DNA of 52,561 nucleotides from UBA11889 sp046582115 (GCA_046582115.1 JAYGFA010000010.1:1-52561), one strand, 5' to 3'. Shown: positions 1-9,231, numbered from the stretch's first letter. Numbers and translations are program-made. Notes: generated by a model not told the origin, from the letters alone.

Positions 1-1072
1 CCCAGAAACGGGGGCTCGGTTAATCCGGGAGACCAACACCATGCCGCAATGGGCGGGATCGTGCTGGTACTACTTGCGCTTCATTAACCCGAAACGAGAA
101 GACGTTGCTTGGGATCCCGAAGACGAGAAATATTGGATGCCTGTTGACTTGTACGTCGGTGGTGCGGAGCACGCGACTTTGCATCTTCTCTATGCGCGGT
201 TTTGGCACCGAGTGCTGTATGACATCGGTCTTGTTTCGACACCGGAACCTTTTAAGGCGCTTTTTAACCAGGGAATGATCCTCGCGACCTCGTATCGTGA
301 CGCGCGTGGCAAGTATTACTACGAAAATGAGGTTGAGATTCGTGACGGAGGTTGGCGAACGCTCGAGGACGGACGTGTCGTCGATGCACGTCACGAAAAG
401 ATGGGGAAATCTAAATATAACGTGGTCAATCCCGAAGATATGTGTCGAGAATACGGCGCGGATTCGTTGCGGCTTTATGAACTTTTCATGGGTCCCCTAG
501 AAGATGGTGGCGATTGGGACACTAATGGTGTTGCCGGTTGTCGTCGATTTTTGGATCGAGCGTGGCGGGTATTCGACGAGGGCAAATTAACGGATACAAA
601 GATCGATTCACCGGAGTTGGAACGAGCGCTCCACATTGCTATTCGCAACGTCACCGAGGCGGTCGACTCAAAACGGTTTAATACGGCGATTTCTGACCTG
701 ATGGTTTTTGTTAACGGAGCTACCCGTGCAGATGCCGTGCCAAGAAATTGGTATGAAGCTTTCGTAGCGATCTTGGCACCTTTTGCGCCTCATGTTGCAG
801 AAGAACTGTGGCAGGCGTTAGGTCATAAAGATTCCATTACTTATGCGACGTGGCCGGCATTTGATGAGTCGAAGATCCGTACCGAAACTGTCGAAATCGC
901 CGTCCAGGTGAATGGCAAGCTTCGAGCAACGCTGATTATCGATGTGGACGCAGTAGCGGAAGATGTCGTTACCGCAGCGAAAGCTCAGCCCAACGTGCAG
1001 AAGTTCATTGACGGTAAGACTATTCGCAAAGAAATTGTTGTTCCCTCGCGGCTCGTCAACCTTGTTGTGTAA
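1..1072 (+). CDS. leuS: Leucyl-tRNA synthetase, C-terminal part (5' end outside window)
   Basis: Class I aminoacyl-tRNA synthetase that charges tRNA-Leu in the cytoplasm. The reading frame is open from base 2, before the first in-window ATG at 41, so the gene is cut by the window edge. The LeuRS block around PQWAGSCWYYLR is present at the start. The class I KMSKS signature appears as KMGKSKYNVVNP near base 400, with Gly replacing the first Ser. This is followed by the alpha-helical anticodon-binding domain and the small C-terminal domain that begins near VEIAVQVNGKLRATL. The gene ends with TAA at 1070-1072. The usual proteobacterial downstream partners lptE and holA are absent; the next gene is convergent. 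Confidence 0.97.
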   Translation, partial: PETGARLIRETNTMPQWAGSCWYYLRFINPKREDVAWDPEDEKYWMPVDLYVGGAEHATLHLLYARFWHRVLYDIGLVSTPEPFKALFNQGMILATSYRDARGKYYYENEVEIRDGGWRTLEDGRVVDARHEKMGKSKYNVVNPEDMCREYGADSLRLYELFMGPLEDGGDWDTNGVAGCRRFLDRAWRVFDEGKLTDTKIDSPELERALHIAIRNVTEAVDSKRFNTAISDLMVFVNGATRADAVPRNWYEAFVAILAPFAPHVAEELWQALGHKDSITYATWPAFDESKIRTETVEIAVQVNGKLRATLIIDVDAVAEDVVTAAKAQPNVQKFIDGKTIRKEIVVPSRLVNLVV

Positions 1073-1129
1073 TTTAGTTCACTCAACCAACGGCGACGCA
1101 TGCCGCGAGCGAGACGAGTCGCCGGGGCC

Positions 1130-2770
1130 TTAAGCGAAGTGCGAGGGTGCGCGTGAGTCTTCGGCCCGTGTCCTGACATCAATCACCACGGTTTTTCCGT
1201 CCGCATTGAATCGTTGCGCCCGGGTTAATGCCGGCGCCATTTCATCGGTTTTCTCGACAACGATGCCTTCCGCACCCATACCCTGCGCAATAGTCGCGTA
1301 GTTTCCTTGCATATGGGACACACCAAATTGTTCACGTGCGGTCGGAAAACCGCCGGGATAGGTAGCCATAATGCCGTTGTTCAGGACGATGGTGGTGATG
1401 GGTATACCGGCGCGAGACGAAGTTTCAATATCGAGACCGGACATACCGAATGCGCCGTCGCCCATGAGATTGACGCAAAATCGTTCCGGCATCGCCATCT
1501 TCGCACCGATCATCAACGGGATCGAGAATCCGAGGTGCGTGGACTTGCCCCAGCCAACGTAACTGTGCGGTGTCGTTGCAGTGTAGAAGGGCACAATTTG
1601 GTCGCGCGGGGCGCCCGCATCGTGCGTAACGACGCTGTTTTCTAGGTCGAGGTTTTGCCCCATTTCGTGGATTACTCGGTACGGCGATAGGGGTGCGTCA
1701 TCGTTGGTGAGATAGGGACGCCAGCTTTCCATCCACTCCGCTCGTGACTTGGCAATACGATCTTGAACGCCGGTGCTCCGGCCGTCTTCGCCGATCAATC
1801 CCTTAACGATATCAAGCATTGCTGTGAGAGTTACTCGAGCATCCCCTGCTAGCCCAATATCTGCGACGGTGTCTTTGTTAATTTCATCGACATTGATGAC
1901 GGAGTGGATAAGGAATTTTTCCGGGGAGAAACGTTGTGCGTAAGGAGAAGAGGTCAGTGAGGCACCGATGGCAAAAATAACGTCGGCGTCGTCAAGCCAT
2001 TGTCGGGCGGGACCTGTGACGGTTAATCCCCCTGCGCCTACTGAAAGTGGATGGCGTTCATCGAAGGCCGACTTGCCCGGCATCGACGTGTAGACAGGAA
2101 TGTCCATTAACTCTGCTAGAGCGCGAAGCTCCTCTGTTGCACCGGCGGAGAGGACGCCCGCACCGGCCCATATCAGAGGATTCTTGGCTGCAACTAACGC
2201 CTTGGCCGCATCGTCAAGGTCGCGTGGCGATGGGCCGCTCACTGCCGGCATTGGCGACGTATACGGTTGAGCACGTTCCGGAATGTCAGCCATACATACG
2301 TCGATGGGCATTTCGACAACCACCGGTCCCGTACTGCCTGACCGAAGGGCGTGAAAAGCACGCCGCATCACGTTGCCAGTTTGATCGGGTCGACTGATGA
2401 ACTCGACCTTCTTTACAACCGATTCCCATGTCCGTGCTGCAAAGAAATTAGGGCGGATAAAGAACATGTCAAGAGGGTTTCCTCCGGGCAGAACGAGGAT
2501 GGGCACGTTATCGGCGAACGCCTGAGACAGCCCACCGACCGAGTTTTCGGCGCCGGCTTGCGATTGCATGGCAACAACGCCAAAGCGTTTGCGATCTGAC
2601 AACCGCGAAAACCCATCCGCGGCCATCACCGCCCCCCTTTCGTGTCGAAACGCCACAGGACGTATGCCTTCTTTTGCCACGGCTTCAATTAAAGGGTTGG
2701 ACGGATAACAAGCCATCCACTCGACACCTTCCTGTTTAAGGATAGCTGCGACGTACTCGATACTGTTCAT
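1130..2770 (-). CDS. Thiamine diphosphate-dependent enzyme, acetolactate synthase-like
   Basis: A 546-residue ThDP enzyme of the acetolactate synthase / 2-hydroxyacyl-CoA lyase / benzoylformate decarboxylase superfamily. The N-terminal Pyr domain carries the activating glutamate in FRHERGAVMAADGFSR (Glu44). A central Rossmann-like domain spans about residues 185-325. The C-terminal PP domain has the ThDP motif starting GDG at 437-439 and ending NN at 464-465. The substrate cannot be read from sequence. True acetolactate synthase is unlikely, because no small regulatory subunit is adjacent and the protein sits among CoA-ester genes. It starts 21 bases after the nitronate-monooxygenase-like gene, so the two are probably cotranscribed. 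It converges on leuS. Confidence 0.9.
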   Translation of the reverse strand: MNSIEYVAAILKQEGVEWMACYPSNPLIEAVAKEGIRPVAFRHERGAVMAADGFSRLSDRKRFGVVAMQSQAGAENSVGGLSQAFADNVPILVLPGGNPLDMFFIRPNFFAARTWESVVKKVEFISRPDQTGNVMRRAFHALRSGSTGPVVVEMPIDVCMADIPERAQPYTSPMPAVSGPSPRDLDDAAKALVAAKNPLIWAGAGVLSAGATEELRALAELMDIPVYTSMPGKSAFDERHPLSVGAGGLTVTGPARQWLDDADVIFAIGASLTSSPYAQRFSPEKFLIHSVINVDEINKDTVADIGLAGDARVTLTAMLDIVKGLIGEDGRSTGVQDRIAKSRAEWMESWRPYLTNDDAPLSPYRVIHEMGQNLDLENSVVTHDAGAPRDQIVPFYTATTPHSYVGWGKSTHLGFSIPLMIGAKMAMPERFCVNLMGDGAFGMSGLDIETSSRAGIPITTIVLNNGIMATYPGGFPTAREQFGVSHMQGNYATIAQGMGAEGIVVEKTDEMAPALTRAQRFNADGKTVVIDVRTRAEDSRAPSHFA

Positions 2771-2791
2771 GCTTCGGTAAAACTCGGGCCG

Positions 2792-3919
2792 CTATTCTTC
2801 AACCGCCGTTTTAAGTCGTTCCTGTGCGTTCAGAAAGTCCTCCATGAACTCGTAGACCACGGCGCGTGTCGACTGAATCGAATTCATTAAGCCGACGCCT
2901 TGCCCCACGAACGAAGTTGCGAGTTGTTTTGCCCCCTCGTGACCGCCTTCGGCGAGCTTTGTTACTTTTGCGAGCGGTGCTTCACTAACGAGTGACTGTA
3001 ATGGCATTGGCAGCGGGCTAGGGGCTTCGCCAGATTCCCACGCGTCGGTCCAAGGCGATCGGAGCTGACGTGAATATTTCCCTGTTCTTGCCTTCGATCG
3101 AACGGTCATACGGGAGTCAGCCTGGATATATTTTTCTTTGATGATGGGCGATGTGTTTGCCTCGGCAACCGTTAGCCAAACGGAGCCGGTCCAAACACCG
3201 TCTGCTCCCATTGCAATGCAAGCGGCCATTTGTCGACCAGTGACGATTCCGCCTGCCGCAAGGACCGGCACGTCGGAGTCTTTGACAGCACTACAGACTT
3301 CGGGAACAAGCACCATGGTCGAAACTTCGCCGCAGTGCCCGCCAGCCTCGGTGCCGGCGACGACGAGGAGATCAACGCCTGCATCCACCTGCTTCACGGC
3401 GTGCTCTTTAGCTCCTACAAGGGCGGCGGAGGCAACGCCGTATTGTTGACACATTTCGATCATGTACCTGGGGGGTACGCCCAAAGCATTAGCGATCAGT
3501 TTGATGGGGTGGGAAAACGCGACATCGATAATGTTGGTGGCACGTCCCTTGGTGAGAAACCCCCCGCCGCCGCCTCGCTGCGCAGCGTACACATCTTTGG
3601 TGTCGATCTGATGTTGCGCGAGGATGTTTAGTGCAAAGTCTCGGTGCTCTTCGGGCACCATATTCAAAGTTTCTTCTGGCGTCGTGTCGTCGGATATGGC
3701 GATGCTCGTCGGCGCGATTAAATCAACCCCATAGGGCATGCCATCGATGTGTTCGTCAATCCACTTAAGTTCGATTTCAAGAGTTTGCGCGGAATGACCA
3801 GCAGCACCGAGAACCCCCATACCACCGGCTTTAGACACCTCCACGACGACGTCGCGGCAGTGCGTAAATGCGAGGAGCGGAAATTCGATTCCGAGCATGT
3901 CACAAATTCGAGATTTCAT
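2792..3919 (-). CDS. Nitronate monooxygenase / 2-nitropropane dioxygenase family flavoprotein (paralog 1)
   Basis: A 375-residue FMN-dependent TIM-barrel protein of the NMO/2-NPD family, which also includes the FabK-type enoyl reductases. Seen directly: an N-terminal GIEFPLLAF strand, the glycine-rich AGTEAGGHCGEVST block holding the family's conserved His, and the phosphate-binding AAGGIVTGRQMAACIAMGADGVWTGS segment. A Gly5 stretch lies in the middle of the protein. The start at 3919 is preceded by a GGGAGGG ribosome site. It is closely related to the protein at 21995-23128. Its partner downstream is a ThDP enzyme, so a role in acyl-CoA or keto-acid oxidation or reduction is as plausible as nitronate oxidation; that is inference. 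Confidence 0.88.
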   Translation of the reverse strand: MKSRICDMLGIEFPLLAFTHCRDVVVEVSKAGGMGVLGAAGHSAQTLEIELKWIDEHIDGMPYGVDLIAPTSIAISDDTTPEETLNMVPEEHRDFALNILAQHQIDTKDVYAAQRGGGGGFLTKGRATNIIDVAFSHPIKLIANALGVPPRYMIEMCQQYGVASAALVGAKEHAVKQVDAGVDLLVVAGTEAGGHCGEVSTMVLVPEVCSAVKDSDVPVLAAGGIVTGRQMAACIAMGADGVWTGSVWLTVAEANTSPIIKEKYIQADSRMTVRSKARTGKYSRQLRSPWTDAWESGEAPSPLPMPLQSLVSEAPLAKVTKLAEGGHEGAKQLATSFVGQGVGLMNSIQSTRAVVYEFMEDFLNAQERLKTAVEE

Positions 3920-4119
3920 AAGGTTACCCTCCCACTAATTTAGCCGTCCTCAACGTGCGACGGACACACGGTCCAATGTTCTTTCCAAGATCATAGCTAG
4001 GATCGTGGCACAATTGCACGACTAGGCACACCGGGTACAACCATTGTCAGGTTGAGCAACAAACTCAAAAGCAGAAGTGGTTATTGTCTGACGTCAGACG
4101 CACGGGTGGCGCGTCCGAG

Positions 4120-4896
4120 TTAGGCATCTTGGATCCAAGATGCGTCGCGCTTTTCTCGGAATGCGGCCATGCCCTCCGAAGCTTCGTCAGATCGGAACAT
4201 ACGTCCGCTCCATTCCGCCGTTTCGTTGAAGCCCTCTTCTATCGAGAGTTGCGGGACTCGACGCACCAGTTTCTTGCATTCAACGACAGCGATAGGACCC
4301 CCGCGATTAATCATATCGATCTCTTCGTTCACGGCGGCTACCAGCTGGTCTCCTGGAACGGCACGGTGGGCAAATCCCATCTCAACGGCTTGGGTTCCAC
4401 TAAATCGTTCACCCGTGATGAACAGTTTCATCGCGTGGTGCGTTCCAAGTTTCGGGATACACACGACGGAGATGACAGCGGGAATCACTCCGATTCGCAC
4501 TTCGCTGAAGCTAAATTGAACGTCTTCACGAGCAATAACGATGTCGGCCGCTCCAACCAGCCCAAGGCCGCCCGCAAAGGCCGCGCCGTTAACTGCAGCG
4601 ATCACTGGTTTATCGCTCTGAAGTATTTGCGTTAGCACCTGGGGGTAGGGCACCGACCTGCGTCCCGCAATATTCTCGCCCGGTGGACTCTTGAGATCGG
4701 CACCGGCGCAAAAGGCTGGATCCGTACCCGTGACAACGATGCATCGGACCTCGGGATCGTCATTCGCGACAAGCAAGTGCTCGTACAGCTCGAGTACCAG
4801 AATGGCCGAAAGGGCATTACGATTTTCGGGCCGATTCAGGGTGATCCAGGCCGCGCCGTTCTTGACGTCGTATAGAGTTGCTTCTGTAGTCGCCAC
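4120..4896 (-). CDS. Enoyl-CoA hydratase, methylglutaconyl-CoA hydratase-like
   Basis: A 258-residue crotonase. NRPENRNALS and the oxyanion-hole segment AFCAGADLKS are clear. At the first catalytic position Gly112 replaces Glu (AGGLGLVGAAD). The second Glu is present in FSEVRIGVIPAVIS (Glu132). From memory, this pattern resembles LiuC/AtuE-type 3-methylglutaconyl-CoA and geranyl-CoA pathway hydratases. GTG at 4896 overlaps the TAG stop of the biotin carboxylase gene (TAGTG), so translation is probably coupled. It is the last gene of the carboxylase operon. The position and active-site type both fit hydration of the carboxylase product, but the exact substrate is inferred. Confidence 0.9.
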   Translation of the reverse strand: MATTEATLYDVKNGAAWITLNRPENRNALSAILVLELYEHLLVANDDPEVRCIVVTGTDPAFCAGADLKSPPGENIAGRRSVPYPQVLTQILQSDKPVIAAVNGAAFAGGLGLVGAADIVIAREDVQFSFSEVRIGVIPAVISVVCIPKLGTHHAMKLFITGERFSGTQAVEMGFAHRAVPGDQLVAAVNEEIDMINRGGPIAVVECKKLVRRVPQLSIEEGFNETAEWSGRMFRSDEASEGMAAFREKRDASWIQDA

Positions 4897-6881
4897 TATG
4901 ATTCCTCTTCGCTTTCTTCGAACACGACTAAAATTTGGCCGTTATCGACTTGGTCGCCTTCGCTAACAGGTACTTCTTGAACAACGCCGTCGATGGGCGC
5001 AGTTATCCTATGTTCCATCTTCATGGCTTCAAGGATGACCAGAAGCTGTCCCGCGGATACGCTATCGCCGGCCGACACTTCGGTCGCGAGCACCTTGCCC
5101 GGCATGGGTGCATATAGCCCGCCGGTAAATTCTGCCACGCCGGGTTTGGGGAACCGATCCAACTCGGTCAGCACAACATCGCCTGTTGGGGCATGAACGT
5201 ATCGATTTGCGGCGTCTTCCGATACCTCGAACGCGATTCTTCGTTGATCGATGGCGAGATCAATTTGGTTGTCGGTCACACCGTGCACGGTCACGTGGTG
5301 ATTGTCGCCACCTACGTTCATATCAAACGTACCGTCCCGCTTCGCGCGATACTCGATCGCACATTCGCTATCACCTACCGCATACCGAACACGTTCCGGT
5401 GGCATGAGAGAATTGCGCCAACCACTAGAGATGTGCCGTAGTACTTTGGCGTCTTTTCGACGTCGATGTTGGGCAAATAGAGCGGCTGCGATCGCAGCGT
5501 CACTGATGTCTGTGGGGCTAGGTTCTCGGGTGCGGCTGGGATTCACACGTTCAATGAAGTCGGTGGTCGTATCACCTGCGATAAATGCTGGGGTACGCAA
5601 CGCGGCTACCAGAAAATCGCGGTTATTGGTGATGCCGTGAATCTGTGTTGTTTCCAATGCCCGCGCGAGTTTTGCAGCCGCCTCACGGCGTGTGGGGGCA
5701 TGGGCGATAACTTTCGCAATCAGGGGGTCAAAATTTATACTGACCTCGCTGCCCGCTTCGACACCCGAGTCAAAACGGGCTTGCGACGATGGCTTCCAGA
5801 CTCGGATGGTTCCCGGTGATGGGAGGAAGTTCTTCGTGGGATCTTCGGCGTAGAGTCGGGCTTCGATGGCGTGACCATCGATCGTCAGATCATCTTGGCG
5901 GTAACCGAGTTCTTCTCCTTCAGCGATTCGTAACTGTTCACGCACGAGGTCCAGCCCGGTAATGGCTTCAGTGACGGGGTGTTCTACCTGAAGTCGGGTA
6001 TTAACCTCTAAAAACCAAAAGTCCTCGCCGTCGAGCAAGAACTCGACGGTTCCAGCCGACGTGTATCCAATCTTTTGTGCCACTTTGACGGCGGCGTCCC
6101 CCATTCTCTCTCGGATAGCTGGAGTCACCGCGGACGAGGGTGCCTCTTCGATAATTTTTTGATGGCGGCGTTGGATAGAGCACTCACGTTCAAATAGGTG
6201 GACCAAGTTGCCGTGGCTATCTCCTAGGATCTGTATTTCGACATGGCGAGATGAGGTCAACCAGCGCTCAAGAAACACGGTGCCATCACCGAAAGACGCC
6301 TCAGCTTCGCGACGAGCGCCTTCCACGGCGGTTTCAAGATCGTCAGCCCGTTCGACGATACGCATCCCCCGTCCGCCGCCGCCGGCCGAGGCTTTGACGA
6401 GGACTGGGAAGCCGATCGCGTCGGCAGCTTTTGTTAGGTCGTCCCCAATATTCAGCTTGTGTGCGGGCAGGGTTGGCACACCCGCATCGGTCATCACTTG
6501 CTTGGCCGACAATTTATCGCCCATTTGTTCGATCGCATGGGCTGGAGGGCCTACCCAAGTGATTCCACGCTTCGTGATGGCTTCGGCGAAGTGCGCGTTT
6601 TCCGACAAAAACCCGTAACCAGGATGGACGGCATCTGCATCGGAGGCGACGCACGCCGCGTAGACTTTTTCCGCATCTAGATAGGTTTCTGCTGATGTTT
6701 GTCCTTGTAGCGCGATGGCGCTATCTGCTTCCTGAACGAAGGGTGCATTCGCATCACCGTCTGCGTAGATCGCGACTGTGGCGATGCCCATTTCATGCGC
6801 GGTACGAAAAATTCTTCGGGCGATCTCACCTCGATTAGCAACCAACAAGCGTGTAATCGGTTTAATACCTACATCCGCCAT
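4896..6881 (-). CDS. Acyl-CoA carboxylase biotin carboxylase / biotin carrier subunit (methylcrotonyl-CoA carboxylase alpha type)
   Basis: A 661-residue alpha subunit that carboxylates biotin using ATP and bicarbonate and carries the carboxybiotin. Domains in order: N-terminal biotin carboxylase domain (LLVANRGEIARRIFRTA); ATP-grasp with the glycine-rich loop KASAGGGGRGMRIV and the EVNTRLQVEHPVTE block; biotin carboxylase C-terminal domain; a linker; and a C-terminal biotinyl domain with EAMKM, whose target lysine is Lys621. The length and single-chain layout match MccA, PccA and LiuD alpha subunits. The start has a very good AAGGAG site and overlaps the end of the carboxyltransferase gene by 13 bases. 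Methylcrotonyl-CoA is favoured by the downstream hydratase and the upstream HMG-CoA lyase-like gene. Geranyl- or propionyl-CoA cannot be excluded. Confidence 0.93.
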   Translation of the reverse strand: MADVGIKPITRLLVANRGEIARRIFRTAHEMGIATVAIYADGDANAPFVQEADSAIALQGQTSAETYLDAEKVYAACVASDADAVHPGYGFLSENAHFAEAITKRGITWVGPPAHAIEQMGDKLSAKQVMTDAGVPTLPAHKLNIGDDLTKAADAIGFPVLVKASAGGGGRGMRIVERADDLETAVEGARREAEASFGDGTVFLERWLTSSRHVEIQILGDSHGNLVHLFERECSIQRRHQKIIEEAPSSAVTPAIRERMGDAAVKVAQKIGYTSAGTVEFLLDGEDFWFLEVNTRLQVEHPVTEAITGLDLVREQLRIAEGEELGYRQDDLTIDGHAIEARLYAEDPTKNFLPSPGTIRVWKPSSQARFDSGVEAGSEVSINFDPLIAKVIAHAPTRREAAAKLARALETTQIHGITNNRDFLVAALRTPAFIAGDTTTDFIERVNPSRTREPSPTDISDAAIAAALFAQHRRRKDAKVLRHISSGWRNSLMPPERVRYAVGDSECAIEYRAKRDGTFDMNVGGDNHHVTVHGVTDNQIDLAIDQRRIAFEVSEDAANRYVHAPTGDVVLTELDRFPKPGVAEFTGGLYAPMPGKVLATEVSAGDSVSAGQLLVILEAMKMEHRITAPIDGVVQEVPVSEGDQVDNGQILVVFEESEEES

Positions 6882-8014
6882 GTGCCGAACTCCTTGGTAC
6901 CTTTGACGGCGTCGTTTTCAACAGCTGAAAGTGCGAAGCCAACTACGTCGCGGGTATCTCTCGGATCGATCATGCCGTCGTCTGATACCCGTGATGTGGC
7001 AAAGAGGCCCTTCGATTGTTCCTCAGCATTGGCCATGACAGCCGCTTCGCGTAGGGCGTTCGCTGCTTCATCGAACTCCAGGCCGCGCCGCTCAGCAGCC
7101 GCTTTTTGGACGATGGTCATCACGCCTGCCATTTGTTCGGGGCCCATGACGGCTATTTTTGCGGTGGGCCAAATAAACGTGAATTTGGTTCCGAACGCTC
7201 GTCCACTCATGCCGTAATTACCGGCTCCATACGATGCCCCGACGATGACCGTGATGTGAGGAACGGTCGAATTTGTCACCGCATTGATCATTTTCGACCC
7301 ATGCTTGGTGATTCCGCCTTGTTCAAAGTCCGTACCGACGACGTAGCCCGTGATGTTGTGAAGAAACAGTAAGGGCACGTCGATTTGATTGCAGAGTTGG
7401 ATAAACTGCGACGCTTTTTCTGATGATTGGGACATCAGGGCACCGTTATTGCCAAGGATGCCAACGGGGTATCCGTGAATAGAAGCCCAACCGGTCACCA
7501 ACGTAGGTCCGTAACGAGGTTTAAATTCCTCAAAGCGAGAGCCGTCCACCACGCGGGCAATGACCTCTCGCATATCAAACGGTTTTTTTAAGTCGTCGCC
7601 AACGATTCCTAGAAGTTCCTGCGGATCGTGAATGGGTGGATCCGTTGGCATGGATGGACCTGGCCCGAGCTTTCGCCAGTTGAGGTGTGCCATCACTTCA
7701 CGCAACAACCGAATGGCGTCCATTTCGTTCTCGGCAAGATAGTCTCCCAGCCCCGACGTGGACGTGTGCATGTCTGCTCCGCCTAGCGGTTCCGGTTCCG
7801 CATCTTCGCCCGTCGCCATTTTTACGAGTGGCGGCCCGCCAAGCGAAACCATTGCTTGATTCTTGACGAAAATGTTGTAGTCGCTCATGCCGGGTTGATA
7901 CGCGCCACCCGCGGTTGATGCCCCGAACACGATAGAAATGGTCGGTATCCGCATTTTCGACAGCTCGGTAATTTCATAAAAGAGTCGCCCCGATTCTGCG
8001 AAATGTCCTTCCAC
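6869..8014 (-). CDS. Acyl-CoA carboxylase carboxyltransferase (beta) subunit, C-terminal portion of a frameshifted gene
   Basis: This is the main part of the beta subunit, which transfers the carboxyl group from biotin to the acyl-CoA. It contains the carboxyltransferase blocks GGAYQPGMSDYNIFV, a YVVGTDFEQGGITKHGSKM segment and the C-terminal half with YGAGNYGMSGRAF. The listed start at 8014 is artificial. The same frame reads back through GGKPVDPLLRVEGH into the poly-glycine linker encoded near 8043-8070, where it must join the N-terminal piece at 7885-8520. One extra base in the C4 run at 8043-8046 would restore a single gene over 6869-8520 of about 550 residues, the normal family length. 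The stop overlaps the biotin carboxylase start. Confidence 0.88.
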   Translation of the reverse strand: MEGHFAESGRLFYEITELSKMRIPTISIVFGASTAGGAYQPGMSDYNIFVKNQAMVSLGGPPLVKMATGEDAEPEPLGGADMHTSTSGLGDYLAENEMDAIRLLREVMAHLNWRKLGPGPSMPTDPPIHDPQELLGIVGDDLKKPFDMREVIARVVDGSRFEEFKPRYGPTLVTGWASIHGYPVGILGNNGALMSQSSEKASQFIQLCNQIDVPLLFLHNITGYVVGTDFEQGGITKHGSKMINAVTNSTVPHITVIVGASYGAGNYGMSGRAFGTKFTFIWPTAKIAVMGPEQMAGVMTIVQKAAAERRGLEFDEAANALREAAVMANAEEQSKGLFATSRVSDDGMIDPRDTRDVVGFALSAVENDAVKGTKEFGTWRM

Positions 8015-8520
8015 ACGCAGAAGTGGATCGACCGGCTTACCGCCCCACCACCGCCACCTCCGCCACCTCCGCCTCGTAAATCAGCGCCGGCGGATTCCAC
8101 GAATTGCACATACGGTAGGCGGTTTTCGCGGGCGATCTCTAAGCCGCGCATAAGCTTTTTGGAGTTGAAATGATTGAAAGCTCCCGCGCGGACGGAGGGA
8201 TCGTGACCAAGGATGACGCACTCCACATCTTTTATGACACCGACGCCAACGACGAAACCAGAGCCGATCGCTACGTGTGAACGCCAGGCCGCGAGGGGAC
8301 TGACTTCAAGAAAGGGCGAGTCGGGATCGAGTGCCCACGCGATTCGATCGCGGATCGGCATCTTATTTCGTTTGGCAAGCCGTTCCAGCGCCTCGGCGCC
8401 GCCGCCTTGTGCTGCCTCTGTGTATAGCTCGTCCATCTGGTCTAGCTTTGCCGTCATTTCTTCTTTGTTCTGTTGGAACTGCTCAGAACGGGTATCGAGC
8501 TGCGATTGAAGTACTGCCAT
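7885..8520 (-). CDS. Acyl-CoA carboxylase carboxyltransferase (beta) subunit, N-terminal portion of a frameshifted gene
   Basis: The N-terminal part of the same beta subunit, with the correct ATG at 8520. About 160 residues are genuine, including GGGAEALERLAKRNKMPIRDRI, AIGSGFVVGVGVIKDVECVI and YVQFVESAGADLRG. After a run of ten glycines the frame slips and the remaining roughly 50 residues have no family character. The true frame continues as the 6869-8014 piece. The gene starts 15 bases after the GST stop, inside the same operon. The break lies in a GC-rich repetitive stretch next to a four-base homopolymer. A consensus error or a real slippage mutation are both possible; an intact single CDS at 6869-8520 is my preferred reading. 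Confidence 0.85.
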   Translation of the reverse strand: MAVLQSQLDTRSEQFQQNKEEMTAKLDQMDELYTEAAQGGGAEALERLAKRNKMPIRDRIAWALDPDSPFLEVSPLAAWRSHVAIGSGFVVGVGVIKDVECVILGHDPSVRAGAFNHFNSKKLMRGLEIARENRLPYVQFVESAGADLRGGGGGGGGGGAVSRSIHFCVWKDISQNRGDSFMKLPSCRKCGYRPFLSCSGHQPRVARINPA

Positions 8521-8535
8521 GGTCTGTTCCTCTAG

Positions 8536-9147
8536 CTACTTGGCGTAAGCACGCTGAAATGCATCCCGTTCAGCAATGCGATCCCAGTACTTTTGAATGT
8601 TGGGTGTAAAGGCTTCTTCGATGTCGAGAGATTTTGCTAATACCAAAGCGTACACGATGCATATGTCGGCAATGGTAAAACGCTTCGAACAGAGGTAGTC
8701 GCGTTCGGCGACCGCTTCGTCAACGCATCGGAGCCGCCCAAGAAACCACTTCCGATAATCGCTGGCCACTTGCGGATTTCTTTTGTCTTCCGGTTCTAGT
8801 TGCGTGTAGCGCAACACCAAGGTCTGCGGAAACGTCAAGGTGGCGTCACTTCGATGCAACCAGTTTAGGTACGCGCCGTAGTCCGGTTCCTCCCGGGATA
8901 CCGCAAGATCGGTCGGACCGTAGGTGTCCACAAGGTATTGGCTGATGCCAGCCGATTCCGTCATAACGACATCCCCATCGACTAAACATGGGACAGTACC
9001 GAGTGGGTTGACTTCTAAATACTCCTTCGCCAGATAGCGTGGCGGAAACGGCAATGTAATGAGCTCGTAGTCGAGTCCCATTTCTTCTAACGTCCACAGC
9101 GGACGCATCGAGCGAGCACGCTCGCAGTGATAAAGTTTAAGCGTCAT
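8536..9147 (-). CDS. Glutathione S-transferase family protein
   Basis: A 203-residue cytosolic GST. The thioredoxin-fold N-terminal domain starts LYHCERARSMRPLWTLEE, where Cys or Ser residues near position 8-13 are the candidate thiolate-activating residues. The glutathione-binding NPLGTVPCL cis-proline segment and ESAGISQYL follow. The all-helical C-terminal domain has the N-capping motif FTIADICIVYAL. The ribosome site is a strong GGAGGGAGG upstream of ATG 9147. It lies within the carboxylase operon, between the HMG-CoA lyase-like gene (84-base gap) and the carboxyltransferase gene (15-base gap). A GST is not a standard member of liu operons; it may be a maleylacetoacetate-isomerase-like or detoxifying enzyme, but the substrate is unknown. 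Confidence 0.9.
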   Translation of the reverse strand: MTLKLYHCERARSMRPLWTLEEMGLDYELITLPFPPRYLAKEYLEVNPLGTVPCLVDGDVVMTESAGISQYLVDTYGPTDLAVSREEPDYGAYLNWLHRSDATLTFPQTLVLRYTQLEPEDKRNPQVASDYRKWFLGRLRCVDEAVAERDYLCSKRFTIADICIVYALVLAKSLDIEEAFTPNIQKYWDRIAERDAFQRAYAK

Positions 9148-9231
9148 CCTCCCTCCTAATACGCGATTCGATTCGGCAAGCGGCTCCTCTGGCGGGACGC
9201 GTTCTTGCGCTATCGAATCTGGAACCTCCCT

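Noticed and set aside
1092..1123. GGCGAC...GTCGCC inverted repeat between leuS and the ThDP gene
   Set aside because: Only six pairs with a 20-base loop and no T tract, so a terminator call is not supportable.
4084..4635. A 183-codon open frame on the plus strand
   Set aside because: It is antisense to the crotonase at 4120-4896, with no family character; a shadow of high codon bias.
8040..8085. Short GGC/GGT-rich repeat as a possible minisatellite
   Set aside because: It encodes the poly-glycine linker of the carboxyltransferase; the only point of interest is the adjacent frameshift.
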